Source of the DNA: Dechloromonas sp. A34
GTDB lineage: Bacteria > Pseudomonadota > Gammaproteobacteria > Burkholderiales > Rhodocyclaceae
DNA: 64,000 nt
Assembly (NCBI RefSeq): GCF_026261605.1
Contig: NZ_CP102486.1
Coordinates: 1,922,001-1,986,000 of the forward strand
Reading direction: 5' to 3'
The position numbers and the translations under genes are program-made. The stretch's first letter is position 1. Each line of letters starts with the position of its first letter. Shown in pieces: positions 7,366 through 15,250 of the stretch. The notes under the pieces are model-generated. The model was not told where the DNA came from and made no database searches. It saw only the letters and a program-made list of their open reading frames with translations.

Positions 7366-8290
7366 CTACGCTGCTTCCACGGTCGCCGCCCGCCAGGCTT
7401 CGTAACCGCCCCGCAAAGGCCGTACCGAGAGGTAGCCTGCCTTGAGCAGGCGGTGTGCGGCCTGTATCGCGCCGGCGTCTTCCGGGCAGTTGCACAGGGT
7501 GACGATGGGCTGATGCTTCGGCCAGTGGCCGACGGCATCGAGCAGGCGATCGTGCTCGGCGATGGTGGCGCCGACGATCGGGCCGGTCTCGGCGATCATG
7601 CTCTGGCCGCGCAGGTCGAGCAGGAGCGGGGCTGCTCGGACTCCATGGCCGCCAGGAGTTCTCCCGGCGTGATGTGCGGCACCGCCGACAGTTGCCGGAA
7701 GCGATACTTCTGCCACAGTTTCCAGCTTATCCAGACAATGGCCAGGCCACCGAATGCAATCAGCGCGCTGCCGGCATGCTGATCGAGCACGCCGATCGCC
7801 GAATGCACTTCCTTGCGCAGAACCCACCCGGCCCGAGGGCGAGGCCGGCCCACAAGGCGGCGCCGGCGGCTGCGGCGAGCACGAAGCCGGGCAGGCGCAT
7901 GCGCAGGGCACCGGCAATCGGCGGGGCGACAGTCGAGAAACCGGGGATGAACTTGGCGACGACCAGCGAGCCGAGGCCCCAGCGCACGAAGCGGGCTTCG
8001 GTCTGGCTGACGCAGGAGCCGGGGTTGATCGATAGCCGGCACAGCCCGGTCAGCACCCGGTAGCCGAAGGCCCGGCCGGCGAGGTACCACATCCAGTCGG
8101 CGATTACCGAGGCAAGGATGGCGGCGGCCAGCATGTTGGCCAGTTGTCCCGAGGAGAGGGCGAGGCTGCCGGCCAGCAGCAGAGTCGGCACGGCCGGCAC
8201 CGGCAGGCCGGCCTGTTGCAGCAGAACGTTGAGAAAAACCACCCAGACCGCGTCGCGCTGGAGAGAGTCGGTGATCTGGGAGAGGTCCAT
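7366..8290 (-). pseudogene. DedA (VTT) membrane protein fused to rhodanese, with two frameshifts
   Basis: If repaired, a 308-aa protein. Residues 1-~170 are a DedA/VTT membrane domain (LLQQAGLPVPAVPTLLLAG, GLGSLVVAKFIPGFSTVAPP, where the FxRFxPG-like motif is VAKFIPG). A last membrane helix (IAFGGLAIVWISWKLW) follows, then a rhodanese domain (LLLDLRGQSM ... GYLSVRPLRGGYEAW). In the rhodanese loop the Cys is in LCNCPED. DedA proteins are lipid flippase-like; rhodaneses move sulfane sulfur. The DedA-rhodanese order is a known fusion in Proteobacteria. Reading shifts near 7825-7832 and 7628-7631. Each is fixed by one added G/C in a G/C run, and the total length then divides by three. Sequencing error is therefore likely. 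Confidence 0.8.
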
Positions 8291-8375
8291 CGCGTCGCTT
8301 TCCGGTTGTCTTCAGGTTTGCATTGTCACGCCCTGGGGGCAATCCCTGGGTACGACCGGGGTTGGGCGACTTGGT

Positions 8376-9260
8376 TCACAGCGATTGCACGACCGCGGCT
8401 TCGAATTTTCCGGCCTGATAATCGCGCAGAGTCTGCTGGATTTCCTCGCCGGTATTCATCACGAACGGACCATACTGGGCGATCGGCTCCTTCAACGGCC
8501 GGCCGGCGATGATCAGCACCCGCGCGGCTTCCGGCGCTTCGATGCAGACTTCGTCGGCGCCGTCGTTGGCGAGGATCGCCATGTGGCGGTCCGCGACCTC
8601 GGTGCCGCCGATGCTGACCCGACCGCGATAGGTGTAGGTGAAGGCATTGTGGCCGGCCGGAATCGGCTGCACGAAACGGCTACCGGCCGGTAGATGGACG
8701 TCCAGATAGAACGGTTCGGTGTGCGGGCGCTGCACGGCACCGGCGACACCGTGGCTGGAACCGGCGATGACGCGCACGCGCACGCCGTCCTCGGTCGTGA
8801 ACTCGGGGATGACATCCGACGGAATGTCGCGATAGTTGGGCGCGATCATCTTGTCCTTGGCCGGCAGGTTGAGCCAGAGCTGGAAGCCTTCCATCAGTCC
8901 GGCTTCCTGTTCCGGCAATTCGGAATGGATCAGGCCGCTGCCGGCGGTCATCCACTGCACGCCGCCCGGCCCGAGCAGGCCGGCATTGCCGGCGCTGTCG
9001 TGGTGGCGCATGCGGCCGGCGATCATGTACGAGACGGTTTCGAAGCCGCGGTGCGGATGATCGGGGAAGCCGCCGATGTAGTCGTCGGGATTCTCGTTGC
9101 GGAAGGCGTCGAGCATCAGGAAAGGATCGAGCCGGCGCTGCAGGTTCTGGGTCAGCACGCGGGTCAGGCGGACGCCGGCGCCGTCGGAGGTCGGAACCCC
9201 CTGGACCAGACGCTCGACGCTACGGAACGAGGTGCTATTGGTGCTGGATGCTGTACTCAT
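8376..9260 (-). CDS. Pirin family protein (cupin, possible quercetin 2,3-dioxygenase)
   Basis: 294 aa from the ATG at 9260, which has AGGAG 8 bp upstream; the longer frame to 9326 is not used. N-terminal bicupin domain contains FPDHPHRGFETVSYM and RHHDSAGN, with the His-x-His and Glu/His metal ligands of pirins, then MTAGSGLIHSE. C-terminal pirin domain ends near EEIQQTLRDYQAGKF. Pirins bind iron and act either as dioxygenases on flavonols or as redox-sensing regulators. Lies 58 bp downstream of an azoreductase gene in the same direction, a frequent pairing under a divergent LysR gene. Confidence 0.9.
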   Translation of the reverse strand: MSTASSTNSTSFRSVERLVQGVPTSDGAGVRLTRVLTQNLQRRLDPFLMLDAFRNENPDDYIGGFPDHPHRGFETVSYMIAGRMRHHDSAGNAGLLGPGGVQWMTAGSGLIHSELPEQEAGLMEGFQLWLNLPAKDKMIAPNYRDIPSDVIPEFTTEDGVRVRVIAGSSHGVAGAVQRPHTEPFYLDVHLPAGSRFVQPIPAGHNAFTYTYRGRVSIGGTEVADRHMAILANDGADEVCIEAPEAARVLIIAGRPLKEPIAQYGPFVMNTGEEIQQTLRDYQAGKFEAAVVQSL

Positions 9261-9318
9261 GATCGTGGGCTCCTGATGGTGGAGACGGCAGCGCGGGCTA
9301 CCGCCTTGGCCTATCGGT

Positions 9319-9918
9319 TTAGGCAAAGATTTCGTCGATTCGTGCCTCGGCCTCGGCGAAAGCCTTGGTCGCGGACTCGGCGCCCATGGCCAGACCTTCG
9401 GCGAAGATGAACTCGACGTTGGTCATGCCGAGGAAGGCGAGCACGCTCTTCAAATACGGCGTCTGCGAATCGGCCGGGGTGTCGCGGTAGAGGCCGCCGC
9501 GGGCCAGGGCGACATAGACCTTCTTGCCCTTGAGCAGGCCTTCCGGACCGTTCGCGGTGTAGCGGAAAGTGACGCCGGAACGGGCGATGGCGTCGATCCA
9601 GGTCTTCAGTTGCACCGGCACGCCGAAGTTGTACATCGGCACGCCGAGCACGATGGCGTCGGCCGCCTGGACCTGGGCGATCAGCGCATCGTCGAGGGCG
9701 ACGCGGGCCGCCTGTTCCGGCGTGCGCTGTTCGGCCGGGGTGAACAAGGCACCGAGCGCCGGTTCGTCGAGCACCGGGTGCGGGTTGGCGGCCAGGTCGC
9801 GTAGGTCGACGACGGCATCGGGGTTTTGTGCCAGCAGGCGGGCGGTGACGGTATCGGCCAGACGGGTCGAGTTGGAACCGGCGGAACGGGCGCTGGCGTT
9901 GATTTGCAGGATTTTCAT
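9319..9918 (-). CDS. azoR: FMN-dependent NADH:quinone oxidoreductase / azoreductase
   Basis: 199 aa from the ATG at 9918 ([12 protein letters not shown]), with GGAGAAAACGATC upstream. Flavodoxin-like fold: phosphate loop SARSAGSNS near residues 8-16, MYNFGVP (~95-101) that stacks on FMN, and LARGGLY. Length and motifs match AzoR, a homodimer that reduces quinones and azo bonds by two electrons from NADH. Divergent from the LysR gene at 10060 with 141 bp between; probably under its control together with pirin. Confidence 0.9.
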   Translation of the reverse strand: MKILQINASARSAGSNSTRLADTVTARLLAQNPDAVVDLRDLAANPHPVLDEPALGALFTPAEQRTPEQAARVALDDALIAQVQAADAIVLGVPMYNFGVPVQLKTWIDAIARSGVTFRYTANGPEGLLKGKKVYVALARGGLYRDTPADSQTPYLKSVLAFLGMTNVEFIFAEGLAMGAESATKAFAEAEARIDEIFA

Positions 9919-10028
9919 GATCGTTTTCTCCAGGGTTGGGGTGGGGAGCGAGGCCGGCATCTGCCGTAACCATGGAGCTCATTCTATTGGCTGAATTTGT
10001 GGGCCGGAAGCCGTTTAAATGGGTATGA

Positions 10029-10048
10029 TTGTTCCGTAAATGAAACAA
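10029..10048. promoter_or_regulatory. Inverted repeat between azoR and lysR, probable LysR operator
   Basis: TTGTT and AACAA arms separated by 10 bp (TTGTTCCGTAAATGAAACAA) lie 11 bp before the regulator start. Dyads of this kind with a T-N11-A core are bound by LysR-type regulators. Confidence 0.45.
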
Positions 10049-10059
10049 TAAGGATGCCC

Positions 10060-10961
10060 ATGAGCCTCGATGCCAACGACCTGATCCTCTTCGCCCACAT
10101 CATGGAGGCCGGCAGCTTTTCCAAGGCGGCGGAACGCACCGGTCTGCCGAAATCGACCCTGTCGCGGCGCATTACGGCGCTCGAAACCAAGCTCGGCGAG
10201 CGCCTGCTGACGCGCAGCACCCGCCGCCTGGCGATCACCGAGTTCGGCGAGCGCATTCTCGATCACGCCAAGCGCCTGCTCGAGGAAACCGAAGCCGCCT
10301 CGGCCATGGCGCTGCATCGGCAAGGCACGCCGCGCGGCGTGTTGCGGGTTTCGATGCCGCCCGATTTTCGCGAGTTGGATCTGACCCCCTTGCTGCTGCA
10401 ATATGCCGCGAGTTACCCGGAAGTGCGCCTGGAACTCGATCTCTCGCCGCGCCGTGTCGATCTGTTGGCCGAACGCTTCGACCTCGCCGTGCGCGCTGCC
10501 AGCCGGCTGCCCGACGACGGCACGCTGGTCGCCCGCAAGCTGTGCGAAATGACGAACGGCCTCTACGCCAGCCCGGCCTACCTGAAACGCTATGGCATCC
10601 CGGCCAGCCCACCCGACCTGCTCGATCACGTCGGCCTGCGCCTGATCGGCGGCAACGGTGAAGCCCAGCCGTGGCGCCTGGCGCGCGGCACCGAGACCTG
10701 GGAAGGGCTACCGAATGGCCCGCTGGCCGTCAATTCCCCGGCCTGCAGCGCGACCTCGCGGCGCACGGCATGGGCATCGTCGCGCTCGACGAGCGTTTTG
10801 CCGAAAAAATGCTGGAACAGGGCCTGCTTCAGCGCGTACTGCCCGAATGGTGCCTGCCGACCGTCACCCTCTGGTGCGTCACCCCGGGCCGCCGCCTGCT
10901 GCCGGCGCGGACTACCGCTTTTATCGAGATGCTGCGGGCGACGTTGTCCAGGGGGAAGTGA
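10060..10961 (+). pseudogene. LysR-family transcriptional regulator, single frameshift
   Basis: Start at the second ATG (10060), 6 bp after AAGG; the ATG at 10054 is too close to it. N-terminal winged helix (residues 3-62: LILFAHIMEAGSFSKAAERT, STLSRRITALE). The substrate-binding domain follows. The frame breaks near 10740 after PLAVNSP and resumes as GLQRDLAAHGMGIVALDERF to the end. One extra G in the CCCCGG run restores 300 aa, the standard LysR length. Divergent to azoR-pirin, so it probably controls these in response to quinones or electrophiles. Likely functional, with the shift a sequence error. Confidence 0.8.
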
Positions 10962-10981
10962 ATGGGACGTGGCAAATACAA

Positions 10982-11009
10982 GAGGCCGCAACTGGGCGGC
11001 CTCATTATT
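10982..11009 (+). terminator. Rho-independent terminator after lysR
   Basis: Stem GAGGCCGC / GCGGCCTC with a 6-nt loop followed by ATTATTT, 20 bp downstream of the lysR stop. Confidence 0.7.
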
Positions 11010-11041
11010 TAGTCCGGCTTAGCGTTTTTGTGACCTAGTGG

Positions 11042-11386
11042 TCACGGAGTGTCACGTCCGCCAATCGGGCCAAGGCGGCGTTCGATGTCGCGGTTGAGCA
11101 TGCTCGTTGCGCTGGGTTCTTCGCCACGAATCGGGCCTTGTGCGCCACGTTTTGGAGCCCACAGGGTTGAACTCAGGGGGCCAAGATTGACTTGGTCATA
11201 TTGGGTTTGGTCAAACGTCGCAGAGCTGTCACCAGAACCCATACTGCTGAAATATCCGGGAGTCGAAATACCCCCTTCATTGTAGTGCTTGGCCATATCA
11301 GCATGGGCCACGCTAGCCATGCCAAAAGCTGCAACAGCGGTTAATGCGATTCCGCGTCCTAGACGACCGATGATTTTTTCTTTCAT
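11042..11386 (-). CDS. Hypothetical exported protein
   Basis: 114 aa with a clear signal peptide (MKEKIIGRLGRGIALTAVAA, cleavage after AHA at ~29), so probably periplasmic. Ribosome site AAGGAGAAAGATC before ATG. Mature part is Gly/Ser rich with GGISTPGYFSSMGSGDSS; no domain recognised. It stands alone between two stretches of LysR 3'-end sequence. No function can be proposed. Confidence 0.65.
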   Translation of the reverse strand: MKEKIIGRLGRGIALTAVAAFGMASVAHADMAKHYNEGGISTPGYFSSMGSGDSSATFDQTQYDQVNLGPLSSTLWAPKRGAQGPIRGEEPSATSMLNRDIERRLGPIGGRDTP

Positions 11387-11479
11387 GATCTTTCTCCTTG
11401 GGAATACCCCAAGCTTCTCGGGGTACGAATTAGACGCAGACGCGTTTCCACACGTTCCAATTAATTTTCAGTTATTTTG

Positions 11480-11580
11480 CTTGGCGGAATCGCGCCTGCC
11501 GACCGTAGTCGTCTGGTGCGTCCACAGGGTCGCTACCTGCTGCCGGCGCGGACCAGCGCCTTCATCGAGACGCTGCGGCT
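11480..11580 (+). pseudogene. Remnant of a second LysR gene (3' end only)
   Basis: RLPTVVVWCV followed, after a one-base shift, by PQGRYLLPARTSAFIETLR. This parallels CLPTVTLWCV and PGRRLLPARTTAFIEMLR at the end of the intact regulator (10853-10935). Only about 33 codons remain, with no upstream part. The tail overlaps the last codons of the cysteine peptidase gene on the other strand. Looks like a duplicated or deleted LysR paralogue. Confidence 0.65.
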
Positions 11581-12533
11581 TCGATGGCTTCCAGGGTTTC
11601 GAGCAAGGTCGGGCGTAACGGCCCGGCAACGGCCAGACCTCGTTCCGCCGCCAGGCGCGCTTCCGTGCCTTGCCCCAGTTCGAGCAGCACGCGGGCGCGG
11701 TTGTTGTGGGCCGCCGGCAGATCGTGTTCTTCGGCTACCCGGCGAAAGACCGCCTCGGCGCCGCGCTTGTCGCCCGCAGCATGCAGGGCGTTGCCCAGCC
11801 CCATCGCCAGCGTAAGGTTGTCGGGCCAGCGTTCGAGGGCGCTGCGATAGGCCTCGGCCGCGGCCTTGGCCGCGCCGTTGCGCTCGAAGGCGACCAGGGC
11901 ACGCGTCACCTCGGGCTCGCTGGCCGTCGCCGGCAGGCGGCCCGGCGGCAGCGTGACGAACGCCCAGTGCTGGCTGCGATTCCAGGTGTATTCGAAAGTC
12001 CGCAGGCTGACTTCCTGACGTTTCAACGGCCCGGAGCGCAACAGCAGATGCCCGGCTTCGAGGTCGTAGCCGATTGCCACGGCGTAATGCCACGATGGAA
12101 TCCACGACAGGCCGAGGTTTTGCAGCACGACCACCGGATGGCCGGCCGCAATTTCGCGCAACAGCGCATCCGTGGTGCCCGGAATAAGCGTTGCCACCGC
12201 CCCGTGACGACGGGCACCGGCCAGCATCTCGATCTGCAGCGACCCTTGCCGGCCGGGCAGGAAGACTTCGCCGATCAGGGTGTCGGGGCTTACCGGCAGG
12301 CCGGCCGCCGTCAAGCTCGTGGCGAGTGCTGCCGGACCGCAATAATGGCTGTCGTCAGCGAAAAATGGGGTATCCGCCAACTCGGCACGTGACGGCAGGT
12401 CGGGGAAGTGCTCTCGCTGGTACTGCGCATTCGGGGTGGCGCACCCGCCGAGCAGTAACAGCGCTAGCAACGCCAGGGCGGCGGGCGCAATCCCCCGTCG
12501 CTCCCGTGCCGGCGAGCCGGTTAACGAAGTCAC
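11562..12533 (-). CDS. PA2778-family lipoprotein: C39-like cysteine peptidase with TPR tail
   Basis: 323 aa. Lipoprotein signal LALLALLLLGGC (Cys ~30). C39-like papain-fold domain (~50-200): DDSHYCGPAALATSLTAAG carries the catalytic Cys, and SWHYAVAIGYD the His. C-terminal TPR-like helices (~215-320: NLTLAMGLGNALHAAG, AAHNNRARVLLELG). Matches the PA2778 family, found with PA2779 in Gammaproteobacteria and Betaproteobacteria. The partner PA2779 gene is 7 bp upstream. Substrate unknown; proteolysis in the periplasm or processing of a small peptide is inferred. Confidence 0.85.
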   Translation of the reverse strand: MTSLTGSPARERRGIAPAALALLALLLLGGCATPNAQYQREHFPDLPSRAELADTPFFADDSHYCGPAALATSLTAAGLPVSPDTLIGEVFLPGRQGSLQIEMLAGARRHGAVATLIPGTTDALLREIAAGHPVVVLQNLGLSWIPSWHYAVAIGYDLEAGHLLLRSGPLKRQEVSLRTFEYTWNRSQHWAFVTLPPGRLPATASEPEVTRALVAFERNGAAKAAAEAYRSALERWPDNLTLAMGLGNALHAAGDKRGAEAVFRRVAEEHDLPAAHNNRARVLLELGQGTEARLAAERGLAVAGPLRPTLLETLEAIEAAASR

Positions 12534-12540
12534 GCCTTGG

Positions 12541-12948
12541 TCAGCGGATCGAACGCGTGAACGGAAATATCTTGGTCCACCCCATGATGTCGGTGAACAG
12601 CAATACGAGAAAGATCAGCACCAGCGCACCGATGATCCCGCCGCCATCTGCCCCGGCGGGGGCGCTATCGATTCGGTCGGCAAGGTTGGCTGCCTCTTCG
12701 TCGGTCAGCGCGGCGACTCGTTCGACGGCGAGCGCTGGATCGACCCCCAGGCGCGCCATTTCGGCACGAACGTCGGCGCGGGCCAGCGCAGCCGTCAGGC
12801 GGACATGGCCGGACGCCGCCTGATCGACACTGGCCAGGCGGGCGACCTCCTCGGTGGAGATCATTCCGGCATAGGCCGTCTGGAACATCATCGCATTGAC
12901 CAGGCTCAGGCTGAGAAGGATGGCAAGAAGACGCTGAAGGGTTTTCAT
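12541..12948 (-). CDS. PA2779 family protein
   Basis: 135 aa from ATG at 12948 (MKTLQRLLAILLSLSLVNAM), preceded by GGAGAACACA. Signal peptide or N-terminal membrane helix (~5-28), soluble helical part, and a C-terminal membrane helix (IIGALVLIFLVLLFTDIMGW, ~105-124) followed by a short basic tail. This two-helix shape and the linkage to the PA2778-type peptidase identify PA2779. Function not established; may be the partner or substrate of the peptidase. Confidence 0.85.
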   Translation of the reverse strand: MKTLQRLLAILLSLSLVNAMMFQTAYAGMISTEEVARLASVDQAASGHVRLTAALARADVRAEMARLGVDPALAVERVAALTDEEAANLADRIDSAPAGADGGGIIGALVLIFLVLLFTDIMGWTKIFPFTRSIR

Positions 12949-13128
12949 TGTGTTCTCCTTTGGGTGGCTTGCGTGCGGTGTACGGGCCGCCGCCGCTCGC
13001 AATGAGTGACGCTGTCGACGGCCTATGTGTTTACGTGTCGCTTTCGGGCATGGAAGTTCCCTTTCTTGTCCCTGCAATACGGCATGGGCCAGGGCCGCGA
13101 GCTGAGCCACGTTGGCCGCCACCTGTCA

Positions 13129-13989
13129 TCAGGCGGCAGGCTCGGCATGGTCGGCTTGAACCAGCGTCTCCATTTCGTTCAGGCGGGCTTCGATCTTGGT
13201 CACGGCGGCATTCAGTTCCGGCAGATAGCGCTCGACCGCTTCCGCCGTGCTCATCGCCTTTCTCAGGTAAACCACGTTGATGCTGGCCAGGACTTGGTCC
13301 TTGTGGCGGATCGGGACGGCGAGGGCGGCGATTTTCTGTTGCTGGTGCCATTCACCGTCGTTGGTCGCGTAGCCCTGGCGGCGGACCTTCTCCAGCATCT
13401 GCTCGACCAGCACGCGGTTGCGGGCGAAGTTGGCCTGTTCGTCGTTGCCGGCGACCAGCAGGCGGAGGATCTGCTGCCGCTCCTCGGCGCTGCAGAAGGC
13501 GAGATAGGCCCGGCCGGCCGAGGTGAACAGGACCGGCATGCGCTGGCGGATCATCGCCCGGTGGAAGGAGAGGGGGCTGAAGCGGTGGGTGGTCTCGCGC
13601 ACCAGCATGCAGTCGCCGTCGAGGGTGCACAGGTCTGAAGGCCAGACCAGCTTCTGCAGCAGTTCGCCGAGTACCGGATTGGCGACTTCCGAAATCCATT
13701 CGTCGTCGGTGAAGCCGTCGCTGAGCTGGCGGATTTTCTGGTTCAGGCGGTAGCTGTCGTCCGAGGCGCTGCGCCGGACGTAGCCTTCGGCCTGCAGGGT
13801 TTCGAGCAGGCGGCGGACGGTTGTCCGGTGCAGGCCGGTCGTCGTGCTCAGTTCGGCGATCTTCGCCCAGCCGTCGGGTGAGCGGTTGATCGCCTGCAGG
13901 ATGGCCAGCCCGCGGCTCAGGCCCTGGACGTGCCGGTAGGCGGCACCGCTCGATGGACGCATGGTTTTCCCGTTTTGTACTGAAAACAT
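13129..13989 (-). CDS. mhpR: IclR-family regulator, MhpR-like
   Basis: 286 aa. N-terminal winged helix (residues ~20-85: LSRGLAILQAINRS, ELSTTTGLHRTTVRRLLETL). C-terminal IclR effector domain (~100-270) with LAFCSAEERQQIL and VPIRHKDQVLASINVVYLR. Similar in layout to MhpR, the activator of 3-(3-hydroxyphenyl)propionate genes, and its gene diverges from mhpB. It probably binds the dyad in the shared 265-bp intergenic region and activates the pathway in the presence of an aromatic acid. Product assignment to MhpR is by context. Confidence 0.8.
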   Translation of the reverse strand: MFSVQNGKTMRPSSGAAYRHVQGLSRGLAILQAINRSPDGWAKIAELSTTTGLHRTTVRRLLETLQAEGYVRRSASDDSYRLNQKIRQLSDGFTDDEWISEVANPVLGELLQKLVWPSDLCTLDGDCMLVRETTHRFSPLSFHRAMIRQRMPVLFTSAGRAYLAFCSAEERQQILRLLVAGNDEQANFARNRVLVEQMLEKVRRQGYATNDGEWHQQQKIAALAVPIRHKDQVLASINVVYLRKAMSTAEAVERYLPELNAAVTKIEARLNEMETLVQADHAEPAA

Positions 13990-14000
13990 ATTTCAAAAAC

Positions 14001-14065
14001 AATGTTGTGCATATTGTGAACATTGCGGAGATAAATTTTCTCCGGCGCTTGCATCTCCCTAGAAT
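14001..14065 (+). promoter_or_regulatory. mhp control region: two dyads and a -10 element
   Basis: AATGTT (14001-14006) and AACATT (14019-14024) form a perfect dyad with 12-bp spacer, fitting IclR-type sites. A second dyad, CGGAGA/TCTCCG with a 7-bp AT-rich centre, spans 14026-14044. TAGAAT at 14060-14065 is a plausible -10 for the mhp operon; the -35 region is weak, as expected for an activated promoter. Confidence 0.5.
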
Positions 14066-14098
14066 CGCTCCATCAACTAAAACGGCGTGGAGACGAAG

Positions 14099-14134
14099 AT
14101 GAAACTGACTGACTGCACAAGCGATACCGGGTAG
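14099..14134 (+). CDS. Possible 11-residue leader ORF before mhpB
   Basis: ATG with GGAGACGAAG just upstream, then 10 further codons (MKLTDCTSDTG) and TAG. A strong hairpin (GGGAACC/GGTTCCC, 14194-14211) follows before the mhpB ribosome site. This could be a leader peptide or the stump of a lost first gene. Evidence is limited to the ribosome site and position. Confidence 0.3.
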   Translation: MKLTDCTSDTG

Positions 14135-14193
14135 CCGACAAGTCCGGCCCCGTCCTTCGCCACTCACCCCACAAAATTTCGGCCCTTGCGCTC

Positions 14194-14211
14194 GGGAACC
14201 TCGCGGTTCCC
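14194..14211 (+). promoter_or_regulatory. Hairpin in the mhpB leader
   Basis: Perfect 7-bp stem GGGAACC / GGTTCCC with a TCGC loop, about 40 bp before the mhpB start. No T-tract, so not a standard terminator; may affect leader stability or translation. Confidence 0.4.
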
Positions 14212-14253
14212 GCCGGGAGCGGCTTGCCTGAATCCACAGATCAAGGAGCATTC

Positions 14254-15192
14254 ATGAGCATCAAGCTGAAATGCCTGTCCCACACCCCGCTGCGCGGCCT
14301 GAACGATCCCGGCGCCGACGTCGTCAGTGAAGTCGATGCCATTCTCTCCCGCTCGCGGGCCGAAGTCGAAGCCTTCGATCCCGAGCTGATCGTCGTTTTT
14401 GCGCCGGATCACTACAACGGCCTGTTCTATGACCTGATGCCGCCCTTCGTCATCGCCACGGCAGCCGACTCGGTGGCCGATTACCAGACGCTGCCCGGGC
14501 CGCTCGCGGTCGACCAGGGGCTGGCGCTGGAGATGGCTAAGTTCATCCTCGACAGCGACATCGATATCGCCATCTCGCACCGCCTGCAGGTCGATCACGG
14601 CTGCACCCAGACCCTGGAAGAACTGACCGGCAGCCTGACCCGCTACCCGGTGATTCCCATCATCATCAATTCGGTGGCGCCGCCCTTCGGTCCCTATCGC
14701 CGCATCCGCAAGCTCGGTGAAGCGGTCGGCCAGTTCATCGCCAAGCTCAACAAGCGCGTGCTGATCCTCGGTACCGGCGGCCTCTCGCACGAACCGCCGG
14801 TACCGCTGCTCGCCGATGCGCCGGAGGAGGTCGCCAACTTCCTGATCGCCGGCCGCAACCCGACGCCCGAATTCCGCGCCGCCCGTCAGGCGCGCACCAT
14901 CGCCACCGGCAAGATTTTCGGCACCGCCGAATGCCCGCTGACGCCGCTCAACACCGAATGGGACCTGGCCTTCATGGACCTGCTGGTGGAAGGCCGCCTG
15001 GCTGAAATCGACAACTTCAAGATCGAGGAAATCTCCCGCGCCGCGGGCCGCTCGACGCACGAAATCCGCACCTGGGTCGCTGCCTTCTCGGCCCTGGCCG
15101 CCGCGGGTTCCTACCACGCTCGCCAGGACTACTACCGTCCGATCAACGAGTGGATTGCCGGTTACGGCGTGATCAGCGCCGAATTGTGCTGA
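14254..15192 (+). CDS. mhpB: 2,3-dihydroxyphenylpropionate 1,2-dioxygenase (extradiol, LigB type)
   Basis: 312 aa from ATG at 14254 with AAGGAG upstream; an in-frame start at 14224 lacks a ribosome site. LigB-fold extradiol dioxygenase: opens the ring of 3-(2,3-dihydroxyphenyl)propionate (or the propenoate) next to the hydroxyls using Fe2+. His115 in QVDHG and His179 in LSHEPP match the catalytic histidines of E. coli MhpB in number and setting; FAPDHYNG is the metal-site segment. First full gene of the mhp operon. It acts after ring hydroxylation and before MhpC. Confidence 0.93.
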   Translation: MSIKLKCLSHTPLRGLNDPGADVVSEVDAILSRSRAEVEAFDPELIVVFAPDHYNGLFYDLMPPFVIATAADSVADYQTLPGPLAVDQGLALEMAKFILDSDIDIAISHRLQVDHGCTQTLEELTGSLTRYPVIPIIINSVAPPFGPYRRIRKLGEAVGQFIAKLNKRVLILGTGGLSHEPPVPLLADAPEEVANFLIAGRNPTPEFRAARQARTIATGKIFGTAECPLTPLNTEWDLAFMDLLVEGRLAEIDNFKIEEISRAAGRSTHEIRTWVAAFSALAAAGSYHARQDYYRPINEWIAGYGVISAELC

Positions 15193-15250
15193 TTCCTGCT
15201 GAATCCGCGCCGCTTAACGAAACACGTCTATCAAATTCAGGAGACCCAAC

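Noticed and set aside
13989..14254. Missing mhpA start represented by the 11-codon ORF
   Set aside because: The codons do not resemble the MhpA N-terminus (flavoprotein GxGxxG); kept only as possible leader ORF.
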